A DNA stretch of 64,000 nucleotides from Desulfothermus sp964427155 (GCA_964427155.1 CAYRSC010000020.1:1-64000), one strand, 5' to 3'; numbered from the stretch's first letter, positions 51,482-61,637 are shown. Notes: a model not told the origin generated them from the sequence alone. Numbers and translations: made by a program.

Positions 51482-51509
51482 ATTTAAATGGTTATCATAT
51501 ATTTGTCAA
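51482..51509 (-). promoter_or_regulatory. Promoter of the hdrD-like gene
   Basis: On the minus strand a perfect TTGACA (51509-51504) is followed after 16 bp by TTAAAT (51487-51482; or 17 bp and TAAATA), about 70 bp before the start codon. Confidence 0.5.
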
Positions 51510-51581
51510 TTGGGCAGTGAATTATAGTTATCTCTCCTGGGGAGAGTGTGCGTAAAAAAGTGAATTTTTCCTTAAGTTAGA

Positions 51582-53912
51582 TTAGTTGCCAGAGGCTCCC
51601 CGTAGAAATCCCATACCATATTGTCTCACACTATTTTGATATACATGAAGAAATTTGCCAGCATAGGTATGGGGGACATCTATCACATGGATCACCTCTT
51701 CAAATCTTTTATCCCCTGGCAATATCTCTGAAAGTATGTTTCTGGATCCCGTAAAAAAATCCTCCTTGAATATATTCTGCTTATGGTCAGGAAATATGGC
51801 AATGGGGATTATATGGGCCTCCACCAGGTCGCTAAAAAAATGGGTACCAAAGGAGACCTCAGGGGTGGAGCCCCCCTCTTCAAAGGCCACCTCTGCCAGA
51901 ATAGTAGTACGATTGATGTCCTCATAATTGACCTTCACCCCTAGATTTATATCATTTGACCCCCATCTGCCTGGACCAAAAAGGGCAAACCTTTTGTTCT
52001 CCAGCCTCCTGTTTAATCTCCCCACCACTCTCCCCACCTCTATCTTTTCCTCTATTTTGTCTATTCCCGCATATGCCTTTGGGTCTACATATACCACTAT
52101 CTCAATGTCTTCCACCTTACAATTATTCAGCACCTTATGGGTGGTAAATACTATGTCCTCCTGGGGAATATCTGAAGGTATCTCCACTGCATCCATCTGG
52201 CGGGTAACAGAGAGAGATCTGCACTGAAGTATATAGAGTCTGTTACCATCCCACGCAAATTCCACATCCACAGGCCTTCCATAGGCATCTTCCAGGAGAC
52301 AGAGGGACTTTTTCATGAGTCTCACAAAGGGGGTCTTGGTGAGAAAATTTTCAAAGGTAATACATACCCGTTTTGGATCTATCTTCTCCGTCTTAAACAT
52401 AGGGGCATATAGGCCATCTCCTTCCCTCATGGATACCGCATAAAATAAGTCTGGATGTTTTACCTCCCTCAAAAAATCTCCCAGAGGAACAGTGGCAAAC
52501 CCCCTCTCTTGAAGGTCTATAACGTCCACAAATTTTTGGGAATACTTACATATTTCATTTGCCTCTACCTCTGGTCTTAGCAGGGGATGAGAGAGATATA
52601 CCATGCGAGGATAGTCAGTGGCCACCCTGTCCACTGCCCTAGTGCCCAGGCCAAAGACCAATCTCACCATGCCCTCTTCCTTTTTTATCCTGGGACTCCA
52701 GGTATATGAACTATAGGAAAAGGCCACGCCAGCGGCAAAAGGGAAAAAAAACCTGCCGAATTTTCTTCCTACCACCTTCTGCACCAGTACACTCATCTTC
52801 TCATCAAAGTCCAGAAGGTTGTGGTCCCTCCTGTAAATAATAGCAGCAGGACTATAGGTGCTCATATGGACCCTCTTAAGTCCCCTTATAAAATCCTCCA
52901 ATCTCTCCTCCACAGGTCCCTGATTTGCCAGAAATACAGAGTCATATTTCCCGGAAAAGGCATAGCCAAAATTATCTTCCAGCAGGCTGGAAGAGCGCAG
53001 GATAAGAGGATGCTCTCCCACCCTTATGAGGAATGCTCTAAAGGTCTCCACCATATCCTCTGGAAATCGTGCTTTTTCAAACAAAAAGGAAATCTCCTCA
53101 TATCCTCGCTGCAGTTCCTCCAAGGTCTTATATTTCTGAGAATGGAATTCATAGAGCTCATTATAGTCAATAAATTCTGAAAAGATCCCAGAATTAAAAT
53201 AATAAGATTCTGGGATAGATATATATCTTTTTAGTTCAGGGTCTCCAAGGGTAAGACGGGGAACCAGGATACGATATGCCAGATACATGCCTGCGGCCTT
53301 TCCCCCAATCCTCCCTGGCCGTCTACGACTCCGATATGTCTTCTGAAGTATGTCTTCAATATCCCTTATGGTAATATGTTTTTTTGCAACACTGATAAAG
53401 GCGAGCTGGTTGGATATAAAATAGTTTATCAGGGCCACCCTCACCCCTTCTGCCTCATTTGGGGAGATATATAATTCCCCCTCAGGGATCTCACAAAAGG
53501 CCTTTAACGCCTGACGTATCTGTCCAAAGGTGGCCCCTTCCTTGTTTACTATCCTGCTCAATTGGCGAAATGCGTGTTTCTTTCGGGCAAGGGTGATATA
53601 ATTTTCTACCTCCTTGAATTCAAAATAATAGGCAAAATAGATGAGGATAAGGATATCCTCTATCTCTTCCTCTGACAGGTCCATTTCTTTTATAGACTCT
53701 TTGAGAGAAGATGCCTGATCAGAAAAAAAGGCCCTATCCAGTCCCAGCCTTTGTTCCATTACCTTTAAAAATACCCCTGGAACCAGGGCCCTTATCTCTG
53801 GATAACAAGATATGGCCTGAAAGAGCCTGTATCCCTTTATAAAGGCCGGGAGGTTATCTTTTATCTCAAAAACTTCCCTGGACATCTTTATATTACCTGA
53901 GTTGTATTGCAT
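51582..53912 (-). CDS. PEP/pyruvate-binding domain protein without phosphotransfer domains
   Basis: The 776-residue protein contains the ATP-grasp N-terminal domain of PEP synthase/PPDK (~190-570; GGKAAGMYLAYRIL, LILRSSSLLEDNFGYAFSGKYDS, LVFGLGTRAV, LYILQCRSL). After that it has a ~190-residue C-terminal region (ENKRFALFGPGRWGSND, VSFGTHFFSDL) in place of the swivelling phosphohistidine domain and the PEP-binding barrel. It cannot be a complete PEP synthase. It may bind nucleotide and phosphorylate or sense something else. A helical ~180-residue N-terminus precedes. The gene ends 8 bp before gdhA's stop side and is downstream of gdhA on the same strand. Confidence 0.75.
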   Translation of the reverse strand: MQYNSGNIKMSREVFEIKDNLPAFIKGYRLFQAISCYPEIRALVPGVFLKVMEQRLGLDRAFFSDQASSLKESIKEMDLSEEEIEDILILIYFAYYFEFKEVENYITLARKKHAFRQLSRIVNKEGATFGQIRQALKAFCEIPEGELYISPNEAEGVRVALINYFISNQLAFISVAKKHITIRDIEDILQKTYRSRRRPGRIGGKAAGMYLAYRILVPRLTLGDPELKRYISIPESYYFNSGIFSEFIDYNELYEFHSQKYKTLEELQRGYEEISFLFEKARFPEDMVETFRAFLIRVGEHPLILRSSSLLEDNFGYAFSGKYDSVFLANQGPVEERLEDFIRGLKRVHMSTYSPAAIIYRRDHNLLDFDEKMSVLVQKVVGRKFGRFFFPFAAGVAFSYSSYTWSPRIKKEEGMVRLVFGLGTRAVDRVATDYPRMVYLSHPLLRPEVEANEICKYSQKFVDVIDLQERGFATVPLGDFLREVKHPDLFYAVSMREGDGLYAPMFKTEKIDPKRVCITFENFLTKTPFVRLMKKSLCLLEDAYGRPVDVEFAWDGNRLYILQCRSLSVTRQMDAVEIPSDIPQEDIVFTTHKVLNNCKVEDIEIVVYVDPKAYAGIDKIEEKIEVGRVVGRLNRRLENKRFALFGPGRWGSNDINLGVKVNYEDINRTTILAEVAFEEGGSTPEVSFGTHFFSDLVEAHIIPIAIFPDHKQNIFKEDFFTGSRNILSEILPGDKRFEEVIHVIDVPHTYAGKFLHVYQNSVRQYGMGFLRGASGN

Positions 53913-53919
53913 ATCCCTT

Positions 53920-55170
53920 TTAGACCCATCCCCTTAATCTACACGCCTCAGCCACCCTGGAGACTGCCACAAGATACGCAGCCTTTCTCATGTGTATATT
54001 TTCCTTTTTATGCATCTCATATACCCCTCTGAAGGCCCTGGTCATCCTGTCATTGAGTCTCCTCTGAACATCCTTAAGATTCCAATAAAAATTATAGGCG
54101 TTTTGCACCTGTTCAAAATAGGATACCGTTACCCCCCCTGAATTTGCCAGAAAGTCAGGGAGCACAATCACCCCCTTCTCAAATAATATTTCATCTGCCT
54201 CAGGTGTAGTGGGGCCATTTGCCAATTCACAGCATATCTTACACCTGAGTCTGTCAGCATTGTCTTCAGTAATTACATTCTCCAGGGCCGCAGGGAAAAG
54301 GGCTGTGACCTCAAGCTCTAACAACTCCGCATTGGTTATCTCTTCTGCCCCCTTAAAACCAACCACTGTTCCCGTGGCCCTCTTATGTTCAATCACCTCT
54401 TTTATGGGAAGTCCCTCTGGGTTATATATGCCCCCTTTTGAATCTGAAACAGCCACAACCTTCATCTTAAGTAGGGTTTCTCCCAATATGGCAGCATGCT
54501 GTCCTGCATTACCAAATCCCTGTACTGCCATAGGTTGTCCCTCAAGTCCTATCCCAAAGGTCTTTGCCGCTTCCCTCACAATATATATCCCCCCTCGGGC
54601 GGTTGCTCCTCCCCTACCTGGAGAGCCTCCCAGGGGTAGGGGCTTCCCAGTGATAACCCCAGGGTGTTTTTCTCCAACCAATGTCTCATATTCATCCATC
54701 ATCCAGGCCATTATCTGAGGAGTGGTATAGACATCTGGAGCAGGAACATCCTGAAACACCCCAAGGTGCTTGCCCGCTGCCCTTATATATCCCCTGGCAA
54801 GCCTCTCCTTTTCAGAAACAGAAAGCTCCTTAGGATTACACACCACTCCCCCCTTTCCACCACCAAGAGGCAAATCAACCACAGCGGTCTTCCAGGTCAT
54901 CCATGCAGCCAGGGCCCTCACTGTATCTATGGTTTCATCTGGATGCCACCTGATACCCCCTTTTGCCGGTCCCCGTGCAGTATTATATTGAACCCTAAAG
55001 GCATCAAAGACCCTAGTACTTCCATCATCCATCCGCACAGGGATACGAAAATGAAGTTCCATCATGGGCCATCTCAGAAGCTTGTGAGTGGCCTCGTCCA
55101 ACCCCAAATACTCTGCGGCCTCATCCAATTGTCTCTGGGCAATAGCAAAGGGATTCAGGCTCTTGTCCAT
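53920..55170 (-). CDS. gdhA: Glutamate dehydrogenase (Glu/Leu/Phe/Val family)
   Basis: The ATG at 55170 lies at good spacing behind GGAGGT; a GTG at 55176 would overlap that site. The 416-residue protein has ARGPAKGGIRWHP (~70), the catalytic lysine region WKTAVVDLPLGGGKGGVVC (~95), the dinucleotide fold AVQGFGNAGQHAA (~220) and FPAALENVITEDNA. It links 2-oxoglutarate, ammonium and glutamate. The next gene downstream (51582) is separated by only 7 bp and probably co-transcribed. Confidence 0.95.
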   Translation of the reverse strand: MDKSLNPFAIAQRQLDEAAEYLGLDEATHKLLRWPMMELHFRIPVRMDDGSTRVFDAFRVQYNTARGPAKGGIRWHPDETIDTVRALAAWMTWKTAVVDLPLGGGKGGVVCNPKELSVSEKERLARGYIRAAGKHLGVFQDVPAPDVYTTPQIMAWMMDEYETLVGEKHPGVITGKPLPLGGSPGRGGATARGGIYIVREAAKTFGIGLEGQPMAVQGFGNAGQHAAILGETLLKMKVVAVSDSKGGIYNPEGLPIKEVIEHKRATGTVVGFKGAEEITNAELLELEVTALFPAALENVITEDNADRLRCKICCELANGPTTPEADEILFEKGVIVLPDFLANSGGVTVSYFEQVQNAYNFYWNLKDVQRRLNDRMTRAFRGVYEMHKKENIHMRKAAYLVAVSRVAEACRLRGWV

Positions 55171-55203
55171 GTACACCTCCAGTGCTTTTTAGTTAATCTC
55201 TAT

Positions 55204-55722
55204 TTATTGTAACTTCTGTTCAAACACTATTGTTACCCAAGCCACTTCAGGGGAAGATGGATATTTTCCCACCACATCTATGGTGTATACATATCCATCA
55301 GAAAAGGCAGTACAATCCACTATCTTTACATAAACAGTACAATTTCCATAACTCTTTTTCCAATCCGCATAATTTATTATATCCTGGGGAGTACTATCTG
55401 AAGTACACAAGGTTAAGGGATTACAAAAACTGCATACAGAAGACCAGGTATTGGTCTCCCTCTGAAGTTTACAGAAGTGAGAGGGGAGCCAGTTGGAACC
55501 AATAGGTTGAATCCAGGATGATCCCTTTAGATCCATTACAAAATCCTCTACTCCACCCTTGGTAGAGGCCAAAGAAGAGGTATAACTCCTTAGACTCCCC
55601 GAGGAATAGGTGCTAACTAACACCATCTTCATAACTATCATCACCAGGATAAGGGAAAGCAGTGTAAGGACCAGCGCACTGACCAGGGCAATACCCTCCT
55701 CTCTTTCCCTATACTTCTTCAT
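55204..55722 (-). CDS. pilX: PilX-like minor pilin
   Basis: The 172-residue protein has the PilX-type start REREEGIALVSALVLTLLSLI, with a basic leader, the EGIALV cleavage region and a hydrophobic helix, then a Cys-containing globular part (CSFCNPLTLC). PilX assists pilus assembly with PilW, PilV and PilY1. It overlaps pilW by 4 bp and is the last gene of the pilus operon. Confidence 0.8.
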   Translation of the reverse strand: MKKYREREEGIALVSALVLTLLSLILVMIVMKMVLVSTYSSGSLRSYTSSLASTKGGVEDFVMDLKGSSWIQPIGSNWLPSHFCKLQRETNTWSSVCSFCNPLTLCTSDSTPQDIINYADWKKSYGNCTVYVKIVDCTAFSDGYVYTIDVVGKYPSSPEVAWVTIVFEQKLQ

Positions 55723-56621
55723 CTACTCACCCTCCTGAGATTGAGGGGAGTAACAGAAAGGGTGGCCACCTTCCACCTATAATGGACCTCATCTCCTGTT
55801 GGGGTATAAGAATAGAGCGTCCCAGTGGAGCTATCCCCCAGGGTAATGCTACCTGTATAGGTAAAAGATGGGTCCTTTCCCCCCTCATGATATAACACAA
55901 AGACCCTCACTTCCCTTACCTCATCCCTTATCTGCTGGGCAGAAGAGGGAAGTGTCTGACTCCATGAGTCAATGGTCCCATCCCCATTGGTATCCAGCCC
56001 AAAGGCCACCTTAAAGGCCTTAACACAATCCAGGACTGGCTGATAGGCAGTACCTGTGGAAGGGTCCTGGCGGGAAAGACAGGAGGTAGAGGGACAACAC
56101 GAAGAGGGGGGAGTCCCTGTTATGGTATATTTTATCTCATCATAAGGAGAAAAAGATGTATCAACCCCAAATAGGAGATAGAGTTTAGAAGGGGTGCCCC
56201 TATAACAGGGACTGGCAACCAGATTATAGTCGGTGTCCAGGGCCACATAACATGCGGTGGTACTGGAGCAGATACTGCTGTTGCCCTGGCCTGCAAAAAA
56301 ATATTGTGTAATATTTTTATAGGCATATCCCCAGCATTTGGTTTCATCTTTGCCAGCGAGCATTGTGGTTCGGATAGTAAGAGTGGTGCCATCATATGCA
56401 AAGGGGGGCCTATTGACAGGAATACCAAATCCCGCCATTGCAATGTCCTTTCTAAGGATCTCCAGAGAAACTATTCTCTCAATGTTGGATTCTGCTATAG
56501 ATGTCTGACGAGTATAAGAAAAAAGGACCTTCATATAGGTCTCAAATATAGCGGCCAGAATAAGTCCTATTATGCCAAGGACTATTAAGATCTCAATAAG
56601 AGTGATTCCTCTATCTCTCAT
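55719..56621 (-). CDS. pilW: PilW-like minor pilin
   Basis: The 300-residue prepilin has a short leader and the cleavage site RDRG|ITLIEILIVLGIIGL with the conserved Glu+5, followed by a large globular domain with four or more cysteine pairs (CCPSTSC, TKCWGY) and LDTNGDGTIDSW, a calcium-binding-like loop. It overlaps pilV and pilX by 4 bp each. Confidence 0.83.
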   Translation of the reverse strand: MRDRGITLIEILIVLGIIGLILAAIFETYMKVLFSYTRQTSIAESNIERIVSLEILRKDIAMAGFGIPVNRPPFAYDGTTLTIRTTMLAGKDETKCWGYAYKNITQYFFAGQGNSSICSSTTACYVALDTDYNLVASPCYRGTPSKLYLLFGVDTSFSPYDEIKYTITGTPPSSCCPSTSCLSRQDPSTGTAYQPVLDCVKAFKVAFGLDTNGDGTIDSWSQTLPSSAQQIRDEVREVRVFVLYHEGGKDPSFTYTGSITLGDSSTGTLYSYTPTGDEVHYRWKVATLSVTPLNLRRVSR

Positions 56622-57004
56622 TGTATATATACCACTGAGGTTAAGGTATAGGTGGCATTGCTTGCCCCTGAAAAGGGATATTTAAAGCTCACTTTTATAG
56701 AGACAGGTGTATTGCTTCCCTGAGGCAGAGAAGATACTAAGGGTGCGGAGATATAAAAATTTATGGAAAAATCCCGGAACCGCCGACTAACCACAGTTGG
56801 ACAATCCACCTTATTTTTTATATCCTCCAGACACTGCTGAGCAATCCTTACTGCATCTTCCCTTACCAGATTATGTAAATTGTGCCTGGTATAAATAGTA
56901 AGGGATTGAAGTATCCCTAAAAGGGCAATGGTAAGTATTACAATGCTAACCAGAAGTTCCACCAGGGAAAATCCCCTATTATCTTGGAGTGCAGGTGTTT
57001 CCAT
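56618..57004 (-). CDS. pilV: PilV-like minor pilin
   Basis: The 128-residue prepilin has the type IV cleavage site NRG|FSLVELLVSIVILTIALLG with Glu+5, then a short soluble domain with a few beta segments (ISAPLVSSLPQGSNTPVSIK). It overlaps the FimT-like gene by 26 bp and pilW by 4 bp. Confidence 0.82.
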   Translation of the reverse strand: METPALQDNRGFSLVELLVSIVILTIALLGILQSLTIYTRHNLHNLVREDAVRIAQQCLEDIKNKVDCPTVVSRRFRDFSINFYISAPLVSSLPQGSNTPVSIKVSFKYPFSGASNATYTLTSVVYIQ

Positions 57005-57482
57005 CCCAGTGTCCCATATTTATTCTAAGGTTAGAAACCACAACACAATTGTAGGAGACATCCACACTGGAAGGACAATAAAAGACCCTTCCCCAGTCCT
57101 TTGCCATCCCGTTCTTCATAAAACGGACATATTTATATAGGGTGATATTTATGTTAAAACTATCCCTTAGATTCACAACTGAATAGACCTTTGCACCTGA
57201 TGGATCGTCATCTATTTTCTCGTTATTGTTGGTGTCACAGGCAAGGGAGAGAGAGGTGATGGGGTTGGTCTTCCACACTACTCCGCACACCTTCTTCTCA
57301 AATAGACTCCTCTTCCTGGCCTCATTTAATAATAAAAATATCTCCCTAGTATCTGATTCTATATTATATTTTCTCTTCCATTTAGTATAAGAGGGGATCC
57401 CAATAGCCATAATAATCGCCATAATGGCGATTACCACTATAACCTCAATTAGGGTAAATCCACCCCTCACTTTTCTATCCAT
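56979..57482 (-). CDS. fimT: FimT/GspH-like minor pseudopilin
   Basis: The 167-residue prepilin starts MDRKVRGG|FTLIEVIVVIAIMAIIMA and continues IPSYTKWKRKYNIESDTREI, the GspH/FimT pattern, with a globular domain containing CDTNNNEKIDDDPSGA, a calcium-loop-like stretch. It overlaps the pilY1 3' end by 16 bp. Confidence 0.85.
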   Translation of the reverse strand: MDRKVRGGFTLIEVIVVIAIMAIIMAIGIPSYTKWKRKYNIESDTREIFLLLNEARKRSLFEKKVCGVVWKTNPITSLSLACDTNNNEKIDDDPSGAKVYSVVNLRDSFNINITLYKYVRFMKNGMAKDWGRVFYCPSSVDVSYNCVVVSNLRINMGHWDGNTCTPR

Positions 57483-60400
57483 AACAAGATCTTCCCTTTT
57501 CCCTGTTTACCTGGGCCCACAAAAGGAGTTGGTGACTCTGGGGTAATCCCTGGAGACCAATTAGTGGTAGTTGAGTTGGTAAAACTTGTAACTGGACCTG
57601 TGCCCACGCTAATCTTTTCCAGATTACCCTTGGAGAGCTGAAGGAAAAGAATTCCCTGATCTATCTGAGTAGTGTATCCATTACATTCCTGATCAAAGAG
57701 GTCCTCCCCTGTGGCACAATTGAGTTGCCATACCCTGGACCGTCCTCCAAACTTACATAGGTCAGTGGTTGGTTCAGTAGTTGAGAAGAATATTACATTT
57801 GAATCTGTAGTGGTGGGATCAGATATCATTCTCTCTTTAAAATAATCAGCAGATATGGGATCCAGGTCCCTATACCACCCCACAAGGGTATTGGGCCTAT
57901 TCTTATTTGCAGGTAAAAAGCGACATACGTCTTTTTGACCATGTGCATAATTTAATTTACATGGAGTTCCATCTAAACAGGTGGAGATAAGTATCCCATA
58001 AAGCCTCTCCGTGTCTGACTTACTTACCCCAGGCTCATCTGTGGGATAGAAGTATCTCCCAGTGCCAAAATAGATATAGTCCAGGCCGAAACACTTCATA
58101 TACTCTACTTTAGCAGTTATTGGATGTATGGCACTGTTAAATACCACCTGATAATCCCAGAAAAGGGGATCTGTGGAATCTATAAAAATCCCTATCAAAT
58201 TACCCTGCCACCGTGTAGTTCCCTGCTTTTGATTTACACCCAAAAATACCATATCTGTATTGCCATCTTCATTATAGTCAATTCCATTGGTAAAAAGCCT
58301 TCCCCCAAAAGAATCAATAAAAGAGGAAAGGGCAGGATCCACCTTTTTATCTATTACAAAAACATTGTCTATGGTGAAAAAGTCAGGAGAACCTGGAGAA
58401 TTGTTTAGACTGAGTACAAAGAATTTGAGTGGCTGGGCCGCACCCCCTTTGTAATCCGTGGGTCCAGAGGCAAATAGGATATAATAATTCCCATCTCTTT
58501 TTATAAAGGCAGGCCCAGAATATGTAAATCCAAGATCAGGCCGCGTGAATTCCCATAAGAATTTGGGAGAGGTGGCATTGGTGATATCCAAGGCAAAATA
58601 GGAGGACAGGCCAATACAGTTATTAGAAGAGGCATTATAATCTGAGGGAGAAGGACATGTATCAGGAGGAGGATTTACACACCCACTGGCACTACAGCCA
58701 ACCGCCCCCCCAAACCTCATTCCTCCTATCAATATCCTCTTATCTATTTTACCGTCCTTGTCAGTATCTAATTCTATGATATAGGGCATCAGATCCACAT
58801 AATAATAATGGCAATAGTGAGGATCGGCCAGGGCCCTTAAATAAGGAAGACTATTTTTGGGAATAAAGGCCCATAGTTCCTTTCCCAATTCATCTGAGAG
58901 ACACGAACTGGAACCCTTATCATTACACAGCCTTACCTGTTGATAGGCAGAAAGTCCATCATATCTCAAGGCCCCCATCTTAAACGCATGAAGCATTCCA
59001 TCATTTGCCCCCACAAAGGCCACAGAATAATCCCCATAATCCACTATCTTAGGGGTGGAATAAATGATGTCTCCCAATTTCCACGTCCTTGTGCCATCTC
59101 CACTCCTTACCCTAAATCCACTCTTATCCACCCCATAGATATACTCTATAAGGTCAGAAAAAGAGATGGGCTCTTCTATAAGGGTATCGTTGGATCCAGT
59201 TTCATCATCTATAATCCCATTTCTGTCTTCATCTCCAAACAAATAAGAGAGGGAGGCGTTTACATCTTTTAACTCTACCATATCCTGTTCACTGGAAGGT
59301 TCTAACTTGCCTGTATAGGTATATATAATGCGATTGGTTGCATTTGCTCCATTATAGTGGTCATAGAGATATTCTCCCGCCTCCCATACGGGATGGATAT
59401 CATCCAGCGAGTTATATGTGGTGGCCAGAGAGGCAGTAGAACCATTACAAGAGCTATTATAGGCATTTATTCTTAACTGGCCAGTGGAGTTGTCAATAAG
59501 AAAGTCCATGATGTAATCTCCTCCCCCTGAACTCCCACCGCACACATCCAGGGCCTTATTCTGGATGGTGTCCTCTCGTATATTTGTTGTGGAAGGACTA
59601 TAGAAGAACCAGTAAGCATACAGGTATCCTACCCAGGTAAGGGTATTTAAGCTAAACTGCTTTTTTGGGTAAAATACCGCCTGGATAAGATTTTTCCCAA
59701 CCTGAGATTTTTTTGTGAGAAGAGATGCGGAGGTCCCTGATGCAGTCTCTTTGAGTATGTTGCTTAGCACATTATGCAGATATGTCTCCAATTCATAGCC
59801 ATTTTGTGCATATAAGAAATTATCAGGTACCCCATCCCCATCTTCATCCCATTCGGATTGTAAATCAGGGAGATTGTTCCCATTTCTATCCTTAAATCCC
59901 CCATACTTTGCAGTGGTCTTAAGGAGACGAAGACCCACAGGGGATTCATCAAAACAATAAATAGTGTAGATATTAAGATGCTGATTCCCACTCATAGAAA
60001 GGTCAATATCATTAGTATGAGCGTAATAGGCCACCCCTTCTAAATAGTAGGTTCCATACATTGTATTGGCCGAAGTCCTCCATTGAGAGACGTATCCCTC
60101 ATTTTGAGCAATGGAATCCATATAGGACCTTACATTAAAATTACTATCGGTAACTGCCCTCACTAGACCATGAAAATATGTTCCAGGGACATTCCTGTCC
60201 ATGGTAGATTCACCATCTGTTATTATTATAACAAAATTCTTTTGACAGGAATACTCAATGGGAGAGGAATATCTCTTGGATGAATATGCAGATGGTCCCC
60301 CCCTAAAATACCTTACAGCCTCATAGAGGCTCTCTGCCAGAGGGGTCCAGGTGCTTGGAGTAACAGAAGAAATGGAATTTATAAGGGTGACATTTGGACC

Positions 60401-61147
60401 AGGCCCACTTATGGGCACCACCACAGAACCACCATCAAGGTAATATCTACTTCTCTCAAACCTTACACCCAGGTTAAAGGTCTCCAGACCAAATCTCACC
60501 TTATTCCATAAATCCTGTATCACCCCCTTGGGCTCATCATCTACCACCACTGCCACCCTGCGGTTAGATGCAACTAGATAATAGTAAGTGGAAAAAAAAC
60601 TTTTCTGCACCCTATATACCCTAAAATATTCATATCCCCCCAAGGAATAAAAATAAAAAAGTAGCCTTGAATAATGATAGGGAGTATTATAGGGGGCAAC
60701 TCCATCTGATGCCCACCTGTAGAAGTCCCTATCAGGGGCACTTCCCACTAAAATATACCTGGAACCACTGGATATATACTTACCTCCTATCAATACCTTT
60801 TTGGCAATATCAATCCTGCGGGTGGTGAGCCAGTTGAGAAAATTTCCATTCCACCTACCAGTAGGGGATTTTTCAAACGCCCTGAGATAAAAGTTATATT
60901 TATAATGAGCACTTGGGTCAAAATAACCATAATATCTCTTGGAACTATTAAAACCTTCACTACTCTTATATACCAGCTCATTCATGGAGCCAGAGTTATC
61001 TAACAATATCAATACATTAGGGCTAACTGCCTGGCTCAAGAAAGGAGGGGTGGCACAGTATTTATCAAGATATGCACATGGTGCATTTAGGACATAACCC
61101 AGAAGAAAGGATATAATACCCAGGGTCCATATCACTTTTTTTCTCAT
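57467..61147 (-). CDS. pilY1: PilY1-type pilus tip adhesin
   Basis: The 1226-residue exported protein has a signal peptide (IWTLGIISFLLGYVLNAPCA), an N-terminal von Willebrand A region with MIDAS motif VLILLDNSGSMNEL (~46) and NFVIIITDGESTMDRN (~305), and the C-terminal PilC/PilY beta-propeller (~690-1190; VAFVGANDGMLHAFKMGAL). Several Asp-rich calcium loops occur (DEDRNGIIDDETGSND, DTDKDGKID, DYNEDGNTD). PilY1 sits at pilus tips and supports adhesion, twitching and surface sensing. Confidence 0.92.
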   Translation of the reverse strand: MRKKVIWTLGIISFLLGYVLNAPCAYLDKYCATPPFLSQAVSPNVLILLDNSGSMNELVYKSSEGFNSSKRYYGYFDPSAHYKYNFYLRAFEKSPTGRWNGNFLNWLTTRRIDIAKKVLIGGKYISSGSRYILVGSAPDRDFYRWASDGVAPYNTPYHYSRLLFYFYSLGGYEYFRVYRVQKSFFSTYYYLVASNRRVAVVVDDEPKGVIQDLWNKVRFGLETFNLGVRFERSRYYLDGGSVVVPISGPGPNVTLINSISSVTPSTWTPLAESLYEAVRYFRGGPSAYSSKRYSSPIEYSCQKNFVIIITDGESTMDRNVPGTYFHGLVRAVTDSNFNVRSYMDSIAQNEGYVSQWRTSANTMYGTYYLEGVAYYAHTNDIDLSMSGNQHLNIYTIYCFDESPVGLRLLKTTAKYGGFKDRNGNNLPDLQSEWDEDGDGVPDNFLYAQNGYELETYLHNVLSNILKETASGTSASLLTKKSQVGKNLIQAVFYPKKQFSLNTLTWVGYLYAYWFFYSPSTTNIREDTIQNKALDVCGGSSGGGDYIMDFLIDNSTGQLRINAYNSSCNGSTASLATTYNSLDDIHPVWEAGEYLYDHYNGANATNRIIYTYTGKLEPSSEQDMVELKDVNASLSYLFGDEDRNGIIDDETGSNDTLIEEPISFSDLIEYIYGVDKSGFRVRSGDGTRTWKLGDIIYSTPKIVDYGDYSVAFVGANDGMLHAFKMGALRYDGLSAYQQVRLCNDKGSSSCLSDELGKELWAFIPKNSLPYLRALADPHYCHYYYVDLMPYIIELDTDKDGKIDKRILIGGMRFGGAVGCSASGCVNPPPDTCPSPSDYNASSNNCIGLSSYFALDITNATSPKFLWEFTRPDLGFTYSGPAFIKRDGNYYILFASGPTDYKGGAAQPLKFFVLSLNNSPGSPDFFTIDNVFVIDKKVDPALSSFIDSFGGRLFTNGIDYNEDGNTDMVFLGVNQKQGTTRWQGNLIGIFIDSTDPLFWDYQVVFNSAIHPITAKVEYMKCFGLDYIYFGTGRYFYPTDEPGVSKSDTERLYGILISTCLDGTPCKLNYAHGQKDVCRFLPANKNRPNTLVGWYRDLDPISADYFKERMISDPTTTDSNVIFFSTTEPTTDLCKFGGRSRVWQLNCATGEDLFDQECNGYTTQIDQGILFLQLSKGNLEKISVGTGPVTSFTNSTTTNWSPGITPESPTPFVGPGKQGKGKILLWIEK

Positions 61148-61575
61148 TGAGGGACCTCCTCCACAATTATCTTTATTACCTTCCTGCTTCCCTTACACAT
61201 AACCAGCTTTACCCTTGAGAAAGGAAGGATGGGAGGACACATCTCTCCTCCAAACTTAAATTTCATGGATGGAGGAGGGCTAGACATGTTGGAAGAAGAC
61301 ACGAGACCTCCTATAGGGGAGGAAGGAAATACTACAACTACATCTTTTCCCACGGGAAACCGTCCAATCCTATCCCCCATAAAAAGATATATATGATGGT
61401 GCCTTATTTCTTTCACCAGGCCCTCCTGTTCCCAGCTGAGGCAGGGGGACCTTTTCTCCCTATGGCGCAAAAGGGGGGTAGACATCCTGGCATGGGCCAG
61501 ATTCATAAAGATAAGGATACTCCCCATAAGACAATATATCATCACTCTTGGCCTTATAATTTTCTTCATCTCCAT
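61144..61575 (-). CDS. Exported hypothetical protein heading the pilus operon
   Basis: The 143-residue protein has a signal peptide or anchor (VMIYCLMGSILIFMNLAHA) and a short mature domain with REKRSPCLSWEQEGLV, HIYLFMGDRIGRFPVGKDVV and CKGSRKVIKIIVEEV. I recognise no family. It overlaps pilY1 by 4 bp and is the promoter-proximal gene, so it probably works in pilus assembly or anchoring. Confidence 0.65.
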   Translation of the reverse strand: MEMKKIIRPRVMIYCLMGSILIFMNLAHARMSTPLLRHREKRSPCLSWEQEGLVKEIRHHHIYLFMGDRIGRFPVGKDVVVVFPSSPIGGLVSSSNMSSPPPSMKFKFGGEMCPPILPFSRVKLVMCKGSRKVIKIIVEEVPQ

Positions 61576-61637
61576 GCCTCTCCCATCTCTTTTTTAAAGG
61601 GACACCATATAACCCTTGCGCTCCTCCACTATATATA

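Noticed and set aside
51526..51540. CTCTCC/GGAGAG hairpin as a terminator after the PEP-binding-domain gene
   Set aside because: The stem is only 6 bp and no T-tract follows on either strand.
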